Assembly: GCF_034119865.1 (NCBI RefSeq)
Contig: NZ_CP139421.1
Span: 3,224,001 to 3,288,000, forward strand
Origin: Algoriphagus sp. NG3
Lineage (GTDB): Bacteria > Bacteroidota > Bacteroidia > Cytophagales > Cyclobacteriaceae
Direction of reading: 5' to 3'
DNA length: 64,000 nucleotides
The notes beneath the pieces were generated by a model. That model did no database searches and had not been told where the DNA came from. It was given only the letters and a program-made list of their open reading frames with translations. The stretch's first letter is position 1, and each line of letters opens with the position of its first letter. Below are positions 1-9,109 of this stretch, piece after piece. Made by a program: the position numbers and the translations under genes.

Positions 1-906
1 ATCATTAATTGCTCCAATGAATTTTGGGGAAGTATGGGCTACTGCCGCACTTTTGTTTGGTTCCTGAAAAGTGGAAGACACTTGTTTGTTTATATTCAGA
101 TAATATTTCTTCCAGTCTTCTATAAAGGTTTTAAAATTCAGGCCGACAGTATTTGCAATACTGTTTTCTTCATTTCTATTGATGCGGGACAGGTTGAGCA
201 CACTGGACACATACCTTCTTCCATATCTTTCTGCAATGTAATTCCAGACAGATTGCCCTACTAGGGCAGCTTCTCTTTCTTTCAACTTGAAGATTTTGGG
301 AGTTTCATCTTCTTGGAAATAGTGTCGCACATAGTCATCCATTTCCCTACTCCATCCTTTGGCTAAGTACAAGGCTATCCCATCCACATACCATTCAGGG
401 AAGCTGTTCGTAAGGTTGGACTGAAACGCATCTGATACGGAAGACCCATACAGCATTTCCTCAATTATGACCTTCGCAGTGCCATAGATCAAATCTTCTT
501 TGAATAAATCTACTTCCCCTTTATAGGAAATTTCTGCCAGAAGCCTATTGAAGTTGGTCTGTCCTTGTTCATTGTACTCTTCTTTGTTCAGGTTTACGTT
601 GCTCTGCAGCAGTTCTTCGGGAGAATTATAGATGTAGATTTTAGGCTTGGTATAAGCCACATAGCCAATCATCTGGGTAAGTCGGTTAAACTCCTCTTCC
701 AAAAAATCGATGGCCATCTTTGCGTTAGCTCCGCCTCGGTCATAATAATAAACCTCAAAATTATTTGAGGAATAGAAATACCATTCAAATTGCTTGTGTT
801 GAATTCTGTTTTTCCCAAAACGCTCTTGATCAAACTGAGCGAGGGCGAAAAATGAATTTAACCATAACCCAGTAACAACTAAAATTCGGAAAAGATGATA
901 TCGCAT
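1..906 (-). CDS. Exported protein, N-terminal part of a large peptidase-MA-like/beta-propeller protein (truncated by window edge)
   Basis: An open frame of 302 codons reads from an ATG at 906 off the left edge, so the C-terminus is missing. The N-terminus is a signal peptide (MRYHLF..., hydrophobic core, cut after FALA) and mature QFDQERFGKNR. Known relatives in Cytophagales are about 1000-residue exported proteins, often named TolB-like, with an N-terminal peptidase-MA-like domain followed by a WD40-type propeller. The segment ending EWYVDGIALYLAKG fits the gluzincin-like N-domain, but the HExxH position reads EEMLYG, so activity is doubtful. The gene starts 21 bp after the oxidoreductase and is probably cotranscribed with it. 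Family name is from memory of homologues; the truncation limits certainty. Confidence 0.6.
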   Translation of the reverse strand, partial: MRYHLFRILVVTGLWLNSFFALAQFDQERFGKNRIQHKQFEWYFYSSNNFEVYYYDRGGANAKMAIDFLEEEFNRLTQMIGYVAYTKPKIYIYNSPEELLQSNVNLNKEEYNEQGQTNFNRLLAEISYKGEVDLFKEDLIYGTAKVIIEEMLYGSSVSDAFQSNLTNSFPEWYVDGIALYLAKGWSREMDDYVRHYFQEDETPKIFKLKEREAALVGQSVWNYIAERYGRRYVSSVLNLSRINRNEENSIANTVGLNFKTFIEDWKKYYLNINKQVSSTFQEPNKSAAVAHTSPKFIGAIND

Positions 907-927
907 TCGATTTTCTGAAAGATGTCT

Positions 928-1974
928 TTAAATATAATTAAAATACCGAGCTATGTCCACTTCCTTGTCAATAGCCTTTTCATTTAAAAGGTGCCCTAGC
1001 ATCTGTCCACTAAAATAAGGAATTAGTGAGACACCTTTAGCCCCAAAACCATTGAATATGTAAACGCCTTCTTCGGTAGGATGTTTCCCTATAAATGGCT
1101 TTCTATCTCTTGTCGCTGGTCTTATACCCGTTTTATGGTTAATAATTTCATCAACCGGTAACTGAACCAAATCCGTAAGCCTTGCTAAAATCTCTTTTTT
1201 AGCCTCTTCTGTAGGCCCCATATCCAAATCATGTTTGGTATACGTAGAACCTACTCTATGCACTGACTCTTTTAAATGTATTCTGAATACTCCCCTATTC
1301 ACAACGTAATCTGGCGTAAATCCCTGCCTCACTTCCAATATTTCCCCCTTCACCGGAGCAAAAGGCAAAAAACCGAAAAACCTGGAATCCATAGCCCCTA
1401 ATCCATTACAATAGATAACTGACTTGGCCTTCAAGTGTTTGTAGTACCAGTGCTCTGATTCCCGGTAAAGCAAATGCTCATCATATCGCTCCAAAATCAA
1501 TTCTTCATAAAAATACGATATCATCGCATCAAGTAGATTATTGATATGTAGCCATCCTGAGTTGCGTAACATAACACCCCCATAAGGATCCTTGAGAAAC
1601 TCAGACTGGCTTTCACTATATATTCTCTCCAAATACGCTTCAAATCCAGGATCAGCACTATGTCCCATCCATTCGTTTAATTCCTCTATAGTGAGAAATG
1701 GGCGATAGATTGCCTTTTCAGTAAGAAACTTACTATCAGTAAGCCTCTCCAATTCCCTGTAAAACGGTTTAATTTCTGGAAAAAGCAAATCTGCCTTCCA
1801 GGTTTTGACCATCTTCCTACCAGTCACTGGATTGAAAAGTCCTGCAGCTACTCTACTTGAGTTATTCGCTTCTGGCTGATCAATAATCCTAATACTTTTA
1901 CCCGCCTGCTTCAGACGATAAGCTATCGCAGTTCCGGCGAGACCTCGACCAATTAGCAAAAAATCGATTTCCAT
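928..1974 (-). CDS. FAD-dependent oxidoreductase, DAO (glycine/D-amino acid oxidase) family
   Basis: A 348-residue soluble flavoprotein. The N-terminus has the Rossmann FAD-binding beta-alpha-beta (FLLIGRGLAGTAIAYRL) followed by an acidic turn (RIIDQPE), and the C-terminus has the second DAO signature (TGIRPATRDRKPFIG ... FNGFGAKGVSLIPYFS) that contacts the flavin. Length matches the short DAO family, similar to the C-terminal oxidase part of MnmC but without the methyltransferase. The substrate cannot be told from sequence. It is divergent from the MBL-hydrolase/porU operon (56 bp to the hydrolase ATG) and is the first gene of a two-gene unit with the truncated exported protein. Confidence 0.85.
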   Translation of the reverse strand: MEIDFLLIGRGLAGTAIAYRLKQAGKSIRIIDQPEANNSSRVAAGLFNPVTGRKMVKTWKADLLFPEIKPFYRELERLTDSKFLTEKAIYRPFLTIEELNEWMGHSADPGFEAYLERIYSESQSEFLKDPYGGVMLRNSGWLHINNLLDAMISYFYEELILERYDEHLLYRESEHWYYKHLKAKSVIYCNGLGAMDSRFFGFLPFAPVKGEILEVRQGFTPDYVVNRGVFRIHLKESVHRVGSTYTKHDLDMGPTEEAKKEILARLTDLVQLPVDEIINHKTGIRPATRDRKPFIGKHPTEEGVYIFNGFGAKGVSLIPYFSGQMLGHLLNEKAIDKEVDIARYFNYI

Positions 1975-2030
1975 AGCCCAAAATAAAGGTTTAATTCTTT
2001 ATTTTGTCACATTACACCATTACATTTCAC

Positions 2031-2684
2031 ATGCTATACATTAAGTCTTTTACATTCAACCCATTTCAGGAAAACACCTACGTGCTTTATGATGAAAAAG
2101 GCGAAGCTGCACTGATAGATCCCGGATGTTTTGATCTGGCTGAACGCAAGGAGCTATTGGATTTTGTCAGTGATAAGAAAATCCGGATTACCCAACTGCT
2201 CAACACCCATTGCCACATAGACCATGTACTAGGAAACGCCTGGGCAAAAAAAACATTTGGAGTACCACTTCTGATTCATAAAGAGGAAGAGGCTGTGCTG
2301 AGAGCAGTGGAAGTATATGCGCCCAATTACGGATTCTCCGGATATGAAACGAGCGAAGCAGAAGGCTTTCTGACAGAAGGGCAAGAAATTAAGATAGGAG
2401 ACGAGGTGCTGAAAATCATATTTGTACCAGGGCATGCCCCAGGCCATGTGGTTTTTTACCATAAAGAATCCCAGCAATGCATAGCTGGAGACACATTATT
2501 CCGAGGCAGCATTGGACGCACAGACTTACCGGGAGGCAATCATGATTTACTTCTTAGCAAGATCAAATCGGAGCTTTTTACGTTACCAGAAGAGACCGTA
2601 TTATACCCCGGGCATGGCCCAGAAACAACCGTAGCTTTTGAGAAACTCCATAACCCATTTGTGGGTAAAAACGCAAGACTTTGA
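2031..2684 (+). CDS. MBL-fold metallohydrolase, glyoxalase II-like
   Basis: A 217-residue metallo-beta-lactamase-fold hydrolase. The metal motif HCHIDH is at residues 60-65; further ligands are in VPGHAPGH, AGDTLFRGSIGR and LYPGHGPET, giving the dinuclear site of the GloB/YcbL group, which hydrolyse thioesters such as S-lactoylglutathione. The frame also has a TTG nine codons upstream (2004), but the ATG at 2031 gives the usual family N-terminus (MLYIKSFTFNPFQENTYVL) and is preferred. Its stop overlaps the pssA start. It is the first gene of the five-gene porU/porV operon; the link to secretion is positional only. Confidence 0.88.
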   Translation: MLYIKSFTFNPFQENTYVLYDEKGEAALIDPGCFDLAERKELLDFVSDKKIRITQLLNTHCHIDHVLGNAWAKKTFGVPLLIHKEEEAVLRAVEVYAPNYGFSGYETSEAEGFLTEGQEIKIGDEVLKIIFVPGHAPGHVVFYHKESQQCIAGDTLFRGSIGRTDLPGGNHDLLLSKIKSELFTLPEETVLYPGHGPETTVAFEKLHNPFVGKNARL

Positions 2685-3373
2685 AAATCAAATCCCATAT
2701 CCCAAATACCATCACACTACTCAACTTACTTTCCGGGGTGATTGGTATCATATGGGTCATCAATGGAAATATCCTGTCAGGAGCTTACTTTATTATTTTG
2801 GCAGCCATTTTCGACTTTTTCGATGGGTTCGCAGCTAGGATACTGAAGGTACAAAGTGAGATAGGCAAACAGCTGGACTCTTTGGCAGATCTGATTTCGT
2901 TTGGAGTACTTCCAGGGATGATTCTTTTTCAAATGGCCAAGGCGAACAATGGAGCAGAATGGCTTCCCTACCTCACCCTGATAGTCCCCCTCCTATCTGC
3001 CGTGCGACTGGCAAAGTTCAATCTAGACACCCGCCAAAGTGATAGATTCATTGGCTTACCCACTCCGGCAAACGCACTATTTATCAGTACCTTGCCTTAT
3101 TTCGCCATTAAATGGTCGTCCACAGGGGAATGGCTAACTTCTACTATATTTCTAATAGGAATAGCATGGATTTTCTCAATTTTATTAGTGGTCGAGTTAC
3201 CACTCATCGCATTGAAATTCAAATCTTATTCACTTGCAGCGAACAAGTTTAGATATGTTCTTTTGGCAATTGGCCTTGCCCTTCTATTAACTTACGGACT
3301 GGCGGGAATCCCACTTGTGATAATTGCGTATGTTGGTTTATCAGTAATTGAAAACAGAATCATTACAGAATGA
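2681..3373 (+). CDS. pssA: CDP-diacylglycerol--serine O-phosphatidyltransferase
   Basis: A 230-residue integral membrane enzyme that joins CDP-diacylglycerol and serine to give phosphatidylserine, the precursor of phosphatidylethanolamine. The CDP-alcohol phosphotransferase signature D-G-x2-A-R-x8-G-x3-D-x3-D is complete (FDGFAAR ... EIGKQLDSLAD). The N-terminus KSHIPNTITLLNLLSG is typical of the short PssA class found in Bacteroidota, with about six hydrophobic segments. The start is TTG at 2681, overlapping the TGA of the preceding gene; no ATG is available before the conserved IPN motif. Its TGA overlaps the porU ATG, so the genes are translationally coupled. Confidence 0.92.
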   Translation: MKIKSHIPNTITLLNLLSGVIGIIWVINGNILSGAYFIILAAIFDFFDGFAARILKVQSEIGKQLDSLADLISFGVLPGMILFQMAKANNGAEWLPYLTLIVPLLSAVRLAKFNLDTRQSDRFIGLPTPANALFISTLPYFAIKWSSTGEWLTSTIFLIGIAWIFSILLVVELPLIALKFKSYSLAANKFRYVLLAIGLALLLTYGLAGIPLVIIAYVGLSVIENRIITE

Positions 3374-6300
3374 GGTCCTCGGCCACAATTTTGTTATTTT
3401 TACTCTTCAATCTTATCCTGATTGCCTCCGCATCTGGCCAAAATTCACTCTTCAAGTTTAAAGTCCCCAATGAAGGAGTCCATAAAATAAGCCTCAAACA
3501 GGCGCAAGACCTTGGAGCTGCCTCACTGAGTGAATTGGCTGTATATGGAAACCCGGGTATGCTGGCTCAAATGCTAGACAGTACCAATCTGGAATTGCAG
3601 GAAATTCCAGGGCTTGAGAAAAACGATTTTTTATATTTTTACCTCCCTCCATCCGATTCATATTATTACTCTGGAAATCAATTAAAATTCACCCCTAACC
3701 AATTCACTGATTCGCTGAGTTTTTTAATAGGTACCAAACCAAATCCAAAACGGGTGCAAACTGTAACTGCGCAGCCAGGACCTGAATCCCCCGCAATACT
3801 ATATGAATGGAAATGGCTCAAAGAAGAAGAGAACAATATTTTGAATTCGGGTCGGACATGGTATTCTAGAGCAGTAGCTCCAGGAGTGACCAGAGGCTAC
3901 GCTTTTCCACTATCTACCAATACAAATGCAGCATGGAAAGTAGTCGCTGCGGTTATGGGCAGATCCGTTTCCGAATCTATTATTAACCTGGCTGTAGATG
4001 ACCTTGCGATTTCTGAAAGTCTAATCCAAAGTGTCCCTGCTAATACCTATGGAATTAAAGGCTTTGAAAGCTATGTAGAGAAAGAATTTTCACCTGCATC
4101 CCAAAAAATTGACAGGCTAAGAATTAATTTTCAGTCTGCAGATGCAAATGCCAGAGGATATTTTCAGTTTATAGGAATAGGAACACCCCATCGTAGCACC
4201 TCCTTGAATAAAGGTGTATTTACAATAGCTCAAGCTGTACCACTCTCTCTCTCCACCTTGCCTGGATTATCCATCTGGGAAGTCAATGATGTGTTCAAGC
4301 CAATAGCACTTGATTTGACTTTTGGCTCTAACACAAACGGGCAAAAATTCATTGTCTTCAATGAGGCAGAAACCATAGAAATACCTGAATTTGAAACCGT
4401 AGATCTATCCTTAAGAACAACATCTTCTTGGCCAGAGTTATTGATAATCGCTCCTGAATCACTAAAATCATCAGCTGAAAGACTCAGCACTCATAAATTT
4501 GGGATGGGTATCTATACGGAGGTCGCTTACTTAAATGACATCTACGATGCTTTTGGGTATGGTAATCCTGATTTGACAGCTATCCGGAATTTCCTGGCTT
4601 GGCACTACCACAGAGGAGGCAACCTGAAAAATGTCTTGATCTTGGGAAAAGGAACTTATGACTATAAAGGCAAATTAGGTGGTCGGCCAAACCTCATCCC
4701 TGTTTACACCAGCAGAAATAGTTTAAACCCATTAACGACTTTCAGCTCGGACGATTATTTTTCTTTGCTCGACTATGGACAAGGTGAATGGGAAGAAAAC
4801 CGTGAGGGCGTTGAATTGTTACAAATCGGAGTGGGCAGATTACCTGTGATTACTCCTGAAGAAGCTCGAATTGTGGTGGATAAAATCATCAAGTACGAAA
4901 TAAATCCTGCCCCTGGTGACTGGAAAAAAACGGTGACTTTTTTTGCTGATGACGGAGACAACAACATTCATGTTAGGGATTCTGAGTCCCTCTCATCCTT
5001 TTTAACCAATAACTATAAAGAGTATAAACAAGAGAAGCTGTACCTGGATAGGTTCATGCAGCAGAGAACTGGAGATAGGCAGTCTTCCCCACAAGCCAAA
5101 ACCGCCTTGGAGGAGACTCTTGAACGTGGCACCTTATTGCTTAACTACGTAGGACATGGCAACGAGACCACACTCACAGCTGAAGAAGTTTTCCTTTCTT
5201 CAGATATAGCCAACTGGGCAGACCAGGATCATTTAGCACTCTGGTTTACAGCCACCTGCGAATTTGGCAGGCACGATAGCCCGCTGATCCGGTCTGCCGC
5301 CGAGGAACTTTTGACAGCTCCTAACAAAGGAGCTATAGGACTTCTAACCACTGGCAGGCCGGTTTTTAGCAGTGTTAATTTTTCGCTGAATGAAGCTTTT
5401 ATTATGGAAGTGTTCAAACCGGAAAATGGGCAGTACCAAGACCTGGGCAGTATTTTCAGAAACACCAAAAACCAAAGCCAAAACGGGGCACTCAACCGAA
5501 ATTTCAGTCTGCTGGCGGATCCCAGTATGAGGCTTGCTTCTACAAAATTCAACATCAATATCACCTCCCTCCAAGATCCAGGGAGCCAGAGGTCATTGGA
5601 TACACTATCAGCTCTACAGGAGGTGATATACGAAGCAGAGGTGATTAACCCAACTTCAGGCAGAGTCGCTACGGGTTTCAATGGAACGTACACCATAGAA
5701 TTGCGTGACAAGGCATCCATGAGTAAAACTTTGGGAGATGAAAGTAGTGCCATCGAGTTTTTAGAGGAAAAAATCATCCTTTTCAAAGGTACAGGCAAGA
5801 TAATATCCGGCATGATCAAGGGCAAAATGATCATTCCGAAAAATATAAATCTCGATTTTGGTGAAGGACGAATACGGATTATTGGTGAAAATCAAGAAAA
5901 TGGACTGGAAGCTCACGGGATGAAGGTATCTACCCTAGGCGGCACTTCCGGCAATGTTCCTGACGATACAAAAGGCCCGGATATTTCTGCGGAGTTTGGA
6001 GGAAAAGCCACTGCTCCTTTTAAGTTTCCTGCAACCACTGTAAGAATGGATGTGTCTTTCTCTGATTCCAGCGGGATAAACATCTCGGGAATTCTGCCCG
6101 CAGAAAACTTAACTGTACAGGTAAACGGGAATGACCCCATAGTCATAAATGATTTTTTTAAATCAGAAAACAATACATTTACAATCGGAAAAGTGATGTT
6201 TGAACTAAAACAATTAAAAGAAGGTAGGAATTTGGTAACTATCAAGGCTTGGGATATATTAGGAAACGGAAGTGAGTACAGCCAAGAAATATGGGTAGAA

Positions 6301-6621
6301 GGAAGCCGTCGCCTTCAAATATTAAATCATAAGACGTACCCCAATCCTACACAAATTGTAAGTCATTTTGAGTTAGAACACAATAAGGCTGGGGAAAATC
6401 TGAAACTGACGCTTGCCGTTTACCAAACAGACGGAAAGATACTATTTTCGGAAAGCAGGCGTTTAGTGAAAGCTAATGCCCGTATTGGGGATTTGTCATG
6501 GTTTTTTTTGCAAAATCAAACCAAATATCCAGCAAAAGGAACTTATATTTACAAAATAACGCTTCAGTCAGAGCTTGATAATTCTACTGATACGGTGAGC
6601 GGACTAATCGTGATTCAATGA
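3370..6621 (+). CDS. porU: Type IX secretion system sortase PorU
   Basis: A 1083-residue exported peptidase of the gingipain (C25) family. In the T9SS, PorU works on the outer surface with PorV, cutting the C-terminal signal of cargo and attaching it to anionic lipopolysaccharide. A signal peptide (hydrophobic residues 5-20, ending ASASGQ) is followed by beta-rich N-domains, then the C25 domain. The catalytic pair is visible: His596 in LNYVGHGNET and Cys630 in FTATCEFGRHDSP. The C-terminus keeps a sorting-like domain beginning HKTYPNPTQIVS, as PorU homologues do. Length matches the family. ATGA overlaps join it to pssA upstream and porV downstream. Confidence 0.94.
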   Translation: MRSSATILLFLLFNLILIASASGQNSLFKFKVPNEGVHKISLKQAQDLGAASLSELAVYGNPGMLAQMLDSTNLELQEIPGLEKNDFLYFYLPPSDSYYYSGNQLKFTPNQFTDSLSFLIGTKPNPKRVQTVTAQPGPESPAILYEWKWLKEEENNILNSGRTWYSRAVAPGVTRGYAFPLSTNTNAAWKVVAAVMGRSVSESIINLAVDDLAISESLIQSVPANTYGIKGFESYVEKEFSPASQKIDRLRINFQSADANARGYFQFIGIGTPHRSTSLNKGVFTIAQAVPLSLSTLPGLSIWEVNDVFKPIALDLTFGSNTNGQKFIVFNEAETIEIPEFETVDLSLRTTSSWPELLIIAPESLKSSAERLSTHKFGMGIYTEVAYLNDIYDAFGYGNPDLTAIRNFLAWHYHRGGNLKNVLILGKGTYDYKGKLGGRPNLIPVYTSRNSLNPLTTFSSDDYFSLLDYGQGEWEENREGVELLQIGVGRLPVITPEEARIVVDKIIKYEINPAPGDWKKTVTFFADDGDNNIHVRDSESLSSFLTNNYKEYKQEKLYLDRFMQQRTGDRQSSPQAKTALEETLERGTLLLNYVGHGNETTLTAEEVFLSSDIANWADQDHLALWFTATCEFGRHDSPLIRSAAEELLTAPNKGAIGLLTTGRPVFSSVNFSLNEAFIMEVFKPENGQYQDLGSIFRNTKNQSQNGALNRNFSLLADPSMRLASTKFNINITSLQDPGSQRSLDTLSALQEVIYEAEVINPTSGRVATGFNGTYTIELRDKASMSKTLGDESSAIEFLEEKIILFKGTGKIISGMIKGKMIIPKNINLDFGEGRIRIIGENQENGLEAHGMKVSTLGGTSGNVPDDTKGPDISAEFGGKATAPFKFPATTVRMDVSFSDSSGINISGILPAENLTVQVNGNDPIVINDFFKSENNTFTIGKVMFELKQLKEGRNLVTIKAWDILGNGSEYSQEIWVEGSRRLQILNHKTYPNPTQIVSHFELEHNKAGENLKLTLAVYQTDGKILFSESRRLVKANARIGDLSWFFLQNQTKYPAKGTYIYKITLQSELDNSTDTVSGLIVIQ

Positions 6622-7838
6622 AAAAAATAGCCACTATAAATAGGAAAAACATACTCATTGCAGTTTTTACCCTGGCTACTTTAACTGTACAAGCTCAGAA
6701 CAGCATAATTGTATCCGGTCAGGATCCTGACCGCAGAGTGATCACTACTGCCGTACCCTTTTTGAATTTTGCCCCAGACTCACGGCACTCTGGCATGGGA
6801 GATGTAGGAGTAGCCCTTTCTCCAGACGCCAATTCAGCTCATTGGAATGCTGGACAGCTTGCCTTTGTAGATGATCAGATGGGGTTTTCACTATCCTATT
6901 CACCTTGGCTTGGAAAGCTTGTCAATGACATGTCTTTGAGTTACCTAACCGGATTTTTTAGGATTGATGAAGTTTCTGCCTTTGGATTTGACTTGAGGTA
7001 TTTCAATATGGGGGATATTCAGCTTACAGATGGAAGAGGAAATCCATTGGGTGAATTCAACCCACGGGATATTGCTATCGGCGGAACCTATTCCAGAAAA
7101 CTTTCAACATATCTTGGACTGGGGATCTCCGCAAGGTTTATCTATTCCAATCTTTCAGGAAATATCTCCTCCGTAGGAGGCAGTGAAGCAAAGCCTGGTA
7201 TCAGTGTAGGAACCGATGTGGGGCTTTTCTATTCAAAACCTGTATTTGCCGGAGCAAAAGACGCAAACTTCTCCTGGGGAGTTAGTATTTCCAACATTGG
7301 GCCCAAAATAACCTATAATTCCGCAGATGATCTGGATTACATCCCGACCAATTTAAAAGTAGGCACAGCCTACTCTATTGATTTGGATCCTGTAAACACC
7401 CTTACGTTTGCACTGGATCTCAACAAGCTATTGGTACCAACGCCACCAATTTATAAAACGAATGAAGATGGCACCTTGGAGACTGACGAGAATGGCAACC
7501 TTATTATTGAGCCTGGTAACGGAAAAGACCCAAACCGCCCATTAATATCCGGCATGTTCGGCTCCTTTGCTGATGCTCCGGGCGGATTTTCGGAGGAAAT
7601 GCAAGAGATAATGGTTTCGTTCGGCGTAGAATATACCTACAATGATATATTAGCTCTTCGCACCGGCTATTTTTATGAAAACAAAAACAAAGGAGGCAGA
7701 AAGTATTTCACCATGGGAGTTGGGTTTAACCATAAGCGGCTCGGATTTGACTTTTCTTATTTGGTTCCACAAAAACAAAACCACCCATTGGCAGAAACTC
7801 TGAGATTCACACTGATGTATAATATCCCCAACGAATAA
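6618..7838 (+). CDS. porV: Type IX secretion system outer-membrane protein PorV (LptO)
   Basis: A 406-residue outer-membrane beta-barrel of the PorV/FadL-like family, the shuttle that carries cargo from the SprA translocon to PorU. A signal peptide ends at VQAQN, and the mature N-terminus has the family segment ITTAVPFLNFAPDSRHSGMG, followed by DVGVALSPDANSAHWN. Alternating amphipathic strands run through to the C-terminal FTLMYNIPNE. An Asp/Asn-rich loop (TNEDGTLETDENGN) could bind calcium. It is coupled to porU by ATGA overlap, the standard porU-porV order in Bacteroidota, and its TAA overlaps the ATG of the M16 protein. Confidence 0.93.
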   Translation: MKKIATINRKNILIAVFTLATLTVQAQNSIIVSGQDPDRRVITTAVPFLNFAPDSRHSGMGDVGVALSPDANSAHWNAGQLAFVDDQMGFSLSYSPWLGKLVNDMSLSYLTGFFRIDEVSAFGFDLRYFNMGDIQLTDGRGNPLGEFNPRDIAIGGTYSRKLSTYLGLGISARFIYSNLSGNISSVGGSEAKPGISVGTDVGLFYSKPVFAGAKDANFSWGVSISNIGPKITYNSADDLDYIPTNLKVGTAYSIDLDPVNTLTFALDLNKLLVPTPPIYKTNEDGTLETDENGNLIIEPGNGKDPNRPLISGMFGSFADAPGGFSEEMQEIMVSFGVEYTYNDILALRTGYFYENKNKGGRKYFTMGVGFNHKRLGFDFSYLVPQKQNHPLAETLRFTLMYNIPNE

Positions 7839-9109
7839 TGATTTTAGATAGGTCAAAAGCTCCAGAATTTAAAATTCCTGAAGATTTTGAACTTTTACCT
7901 CCTCTGGAACACACCCTTTCCAATGGATCTAAGTTCTTCTATATACCCACACCTGGCTTGAATACAGTCAAAATTGAGGTGATGGGAAAAGGCAGGCGCG
8001 CATCTCTTCCCTTAGCCCAGACGTTGGTTCCCATGTTTACTTTGCAAATGATACATGAGGGTACCAAGCAGAAAACTGCCGGTGAACTGGCGGAATTCTT
8101 TGATTTCTATGCTTCCGAAGTTTATTCAAACCCCTCCTTTTCCCGCGAAGGTCTAGGGCTTCTTTCCACAAAAAAGCATATTTTCACTGTCTTGGATGTG
8201 TTTATATCCATGTTTAGCGAAGCTACATTTCCCTCAGAAATGCTGGAAAAAAGAAAATCGCTGATGAAATTAAGCATCCAGGTAGAAAATGAGAAAACCG
8301 CCTCCAGAGCAAACCAGGTTTTCAAAAAATGTCTATTTGGTGCCACTCACCCCTATGGGGTTATAGTCGAAGAAGCGCATGTGGAAGCTGTAAGCAGAGA
8401 ACACTTGATTTTTTATTATAACAATCTGCTATGGCAGGATTTGGAAATTTTTATGATGGGGGATTTTGACCCCCAGGAACTTGACAAGCTGCTCAGTATA
8501 TTTAGCCAGCTTCCTAATCGGAAAGTTTCGGACACGGTGCTCTTACCTAGCACAGATACGCTTCTGGCGGTATCAGAACCCAAGAAAAAAGCTGTACAAA
8601 GCAGCATAAGAATTGGGCACTGGTCTATTTCTAAAAAACACCAGGATTTTATTGGTCTCACTGTCTTCAACACCCTTTTAGGGGGGTATTTTGGTTCCAG
8701 ATTAATCAAAAATATACGGGAAGACAAAGGCCATACCTATGGGATTTTTTCTGCATTATCAGATGTAGATGATGCCAATTATTGGGTAATAGCAGCAGAT
8801 GTGCAAAAAGCATATTATCCTGAGGTAATCAAGGAAATTTACCATGAAATCAGACTATTGACTGAGGAGGAAGTTAGCTCTGATGAATTGGAAGTTTTAA
8901 GAAACTATTTGATAGGCAAAATGCTGATGCAATTCAGTACGCCTTTTGATCTGATAGACGGTTTTCAAGCCGTGCACCAATCGGGGTTGACATTAGACTA
9001 TTACTCCCAAAAACTGGCTTATTTAAAGACATTCTCTGCCGAGGACATTCTGACTACAGGACGGAAATACTTTTCCAACCCTCCTTTTATAGAAGTAGTA
9101 GTAGGGTGA
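7838..9109 (+). CDS. M16-family peptidase-like protein without the zinc motif
   Basis: A 423-residue cytoplasmic protein (no signal peptide) with the two-lobe M16 (insulinase/processing peptidase) fold. The C-terminal half carries the family segment LLGGYFGSRLIKNIREDKGHTYG. Where active M16 enzymes have HxxEH, this protein reads MIHEGTKQKTAGEL, so zinc binding looks lost. It therefore resembles the non-catalytic partner subunits of M16 heterodimers, yet no catalytic partner is in the window. The ATG overlaps the porV stop, so it belongs to the same operon; a role in T9SS or envelope quality control would be inference from position only. Confidence 0.8.
   Translation: MILDRSKAPEFKIPEDFELLPPLEHTLSNGSKFFYIPTPGLNTVKIEVMGKGRRASLPLAQTLVPMFTLQMIHEGTKQKTAGELAEFFDFYASEVYSNPSFSREGLGLLSTKKHIFTVLDVFISMFSEATFPSEMLEKRKSLMKLSIQVENEKTASRANQVFKKCLFGATHPYGVIVEEAHVEAVSREHLIFYYNNLLWQDLEIFMMGDFDPQELDKLLSIFSQLPNRKVSDTVLLPSTDTLLAVSEPKKKAVQSSIRIGHWSISKKHQDFIGLTVFNTLLGGYFGSRLIKNIREDKGHTYGIFSALSDVDDANYWVIAADVQKAYYPEVIKEIYHEIRLLTEEEVSSDELEVLRNYLIGKMLMQFSTPFDLIDGFQAVHQSGLTLDYYSQKLAYLKTFSAEDILTTGRKYFSNPPFIEVVVG

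Noticed and set aside
2004..2030. TTG start extending the MBL hydrolase by nine codons
   Set aside because: The added residues do not fit the family N-terminus; ATG 2031 gives the normal start.
5229..5834. 201-codon minus-strand frame inside porU
   Set aside because: Antisense to a well-supported coding region, with no recognisable domain.
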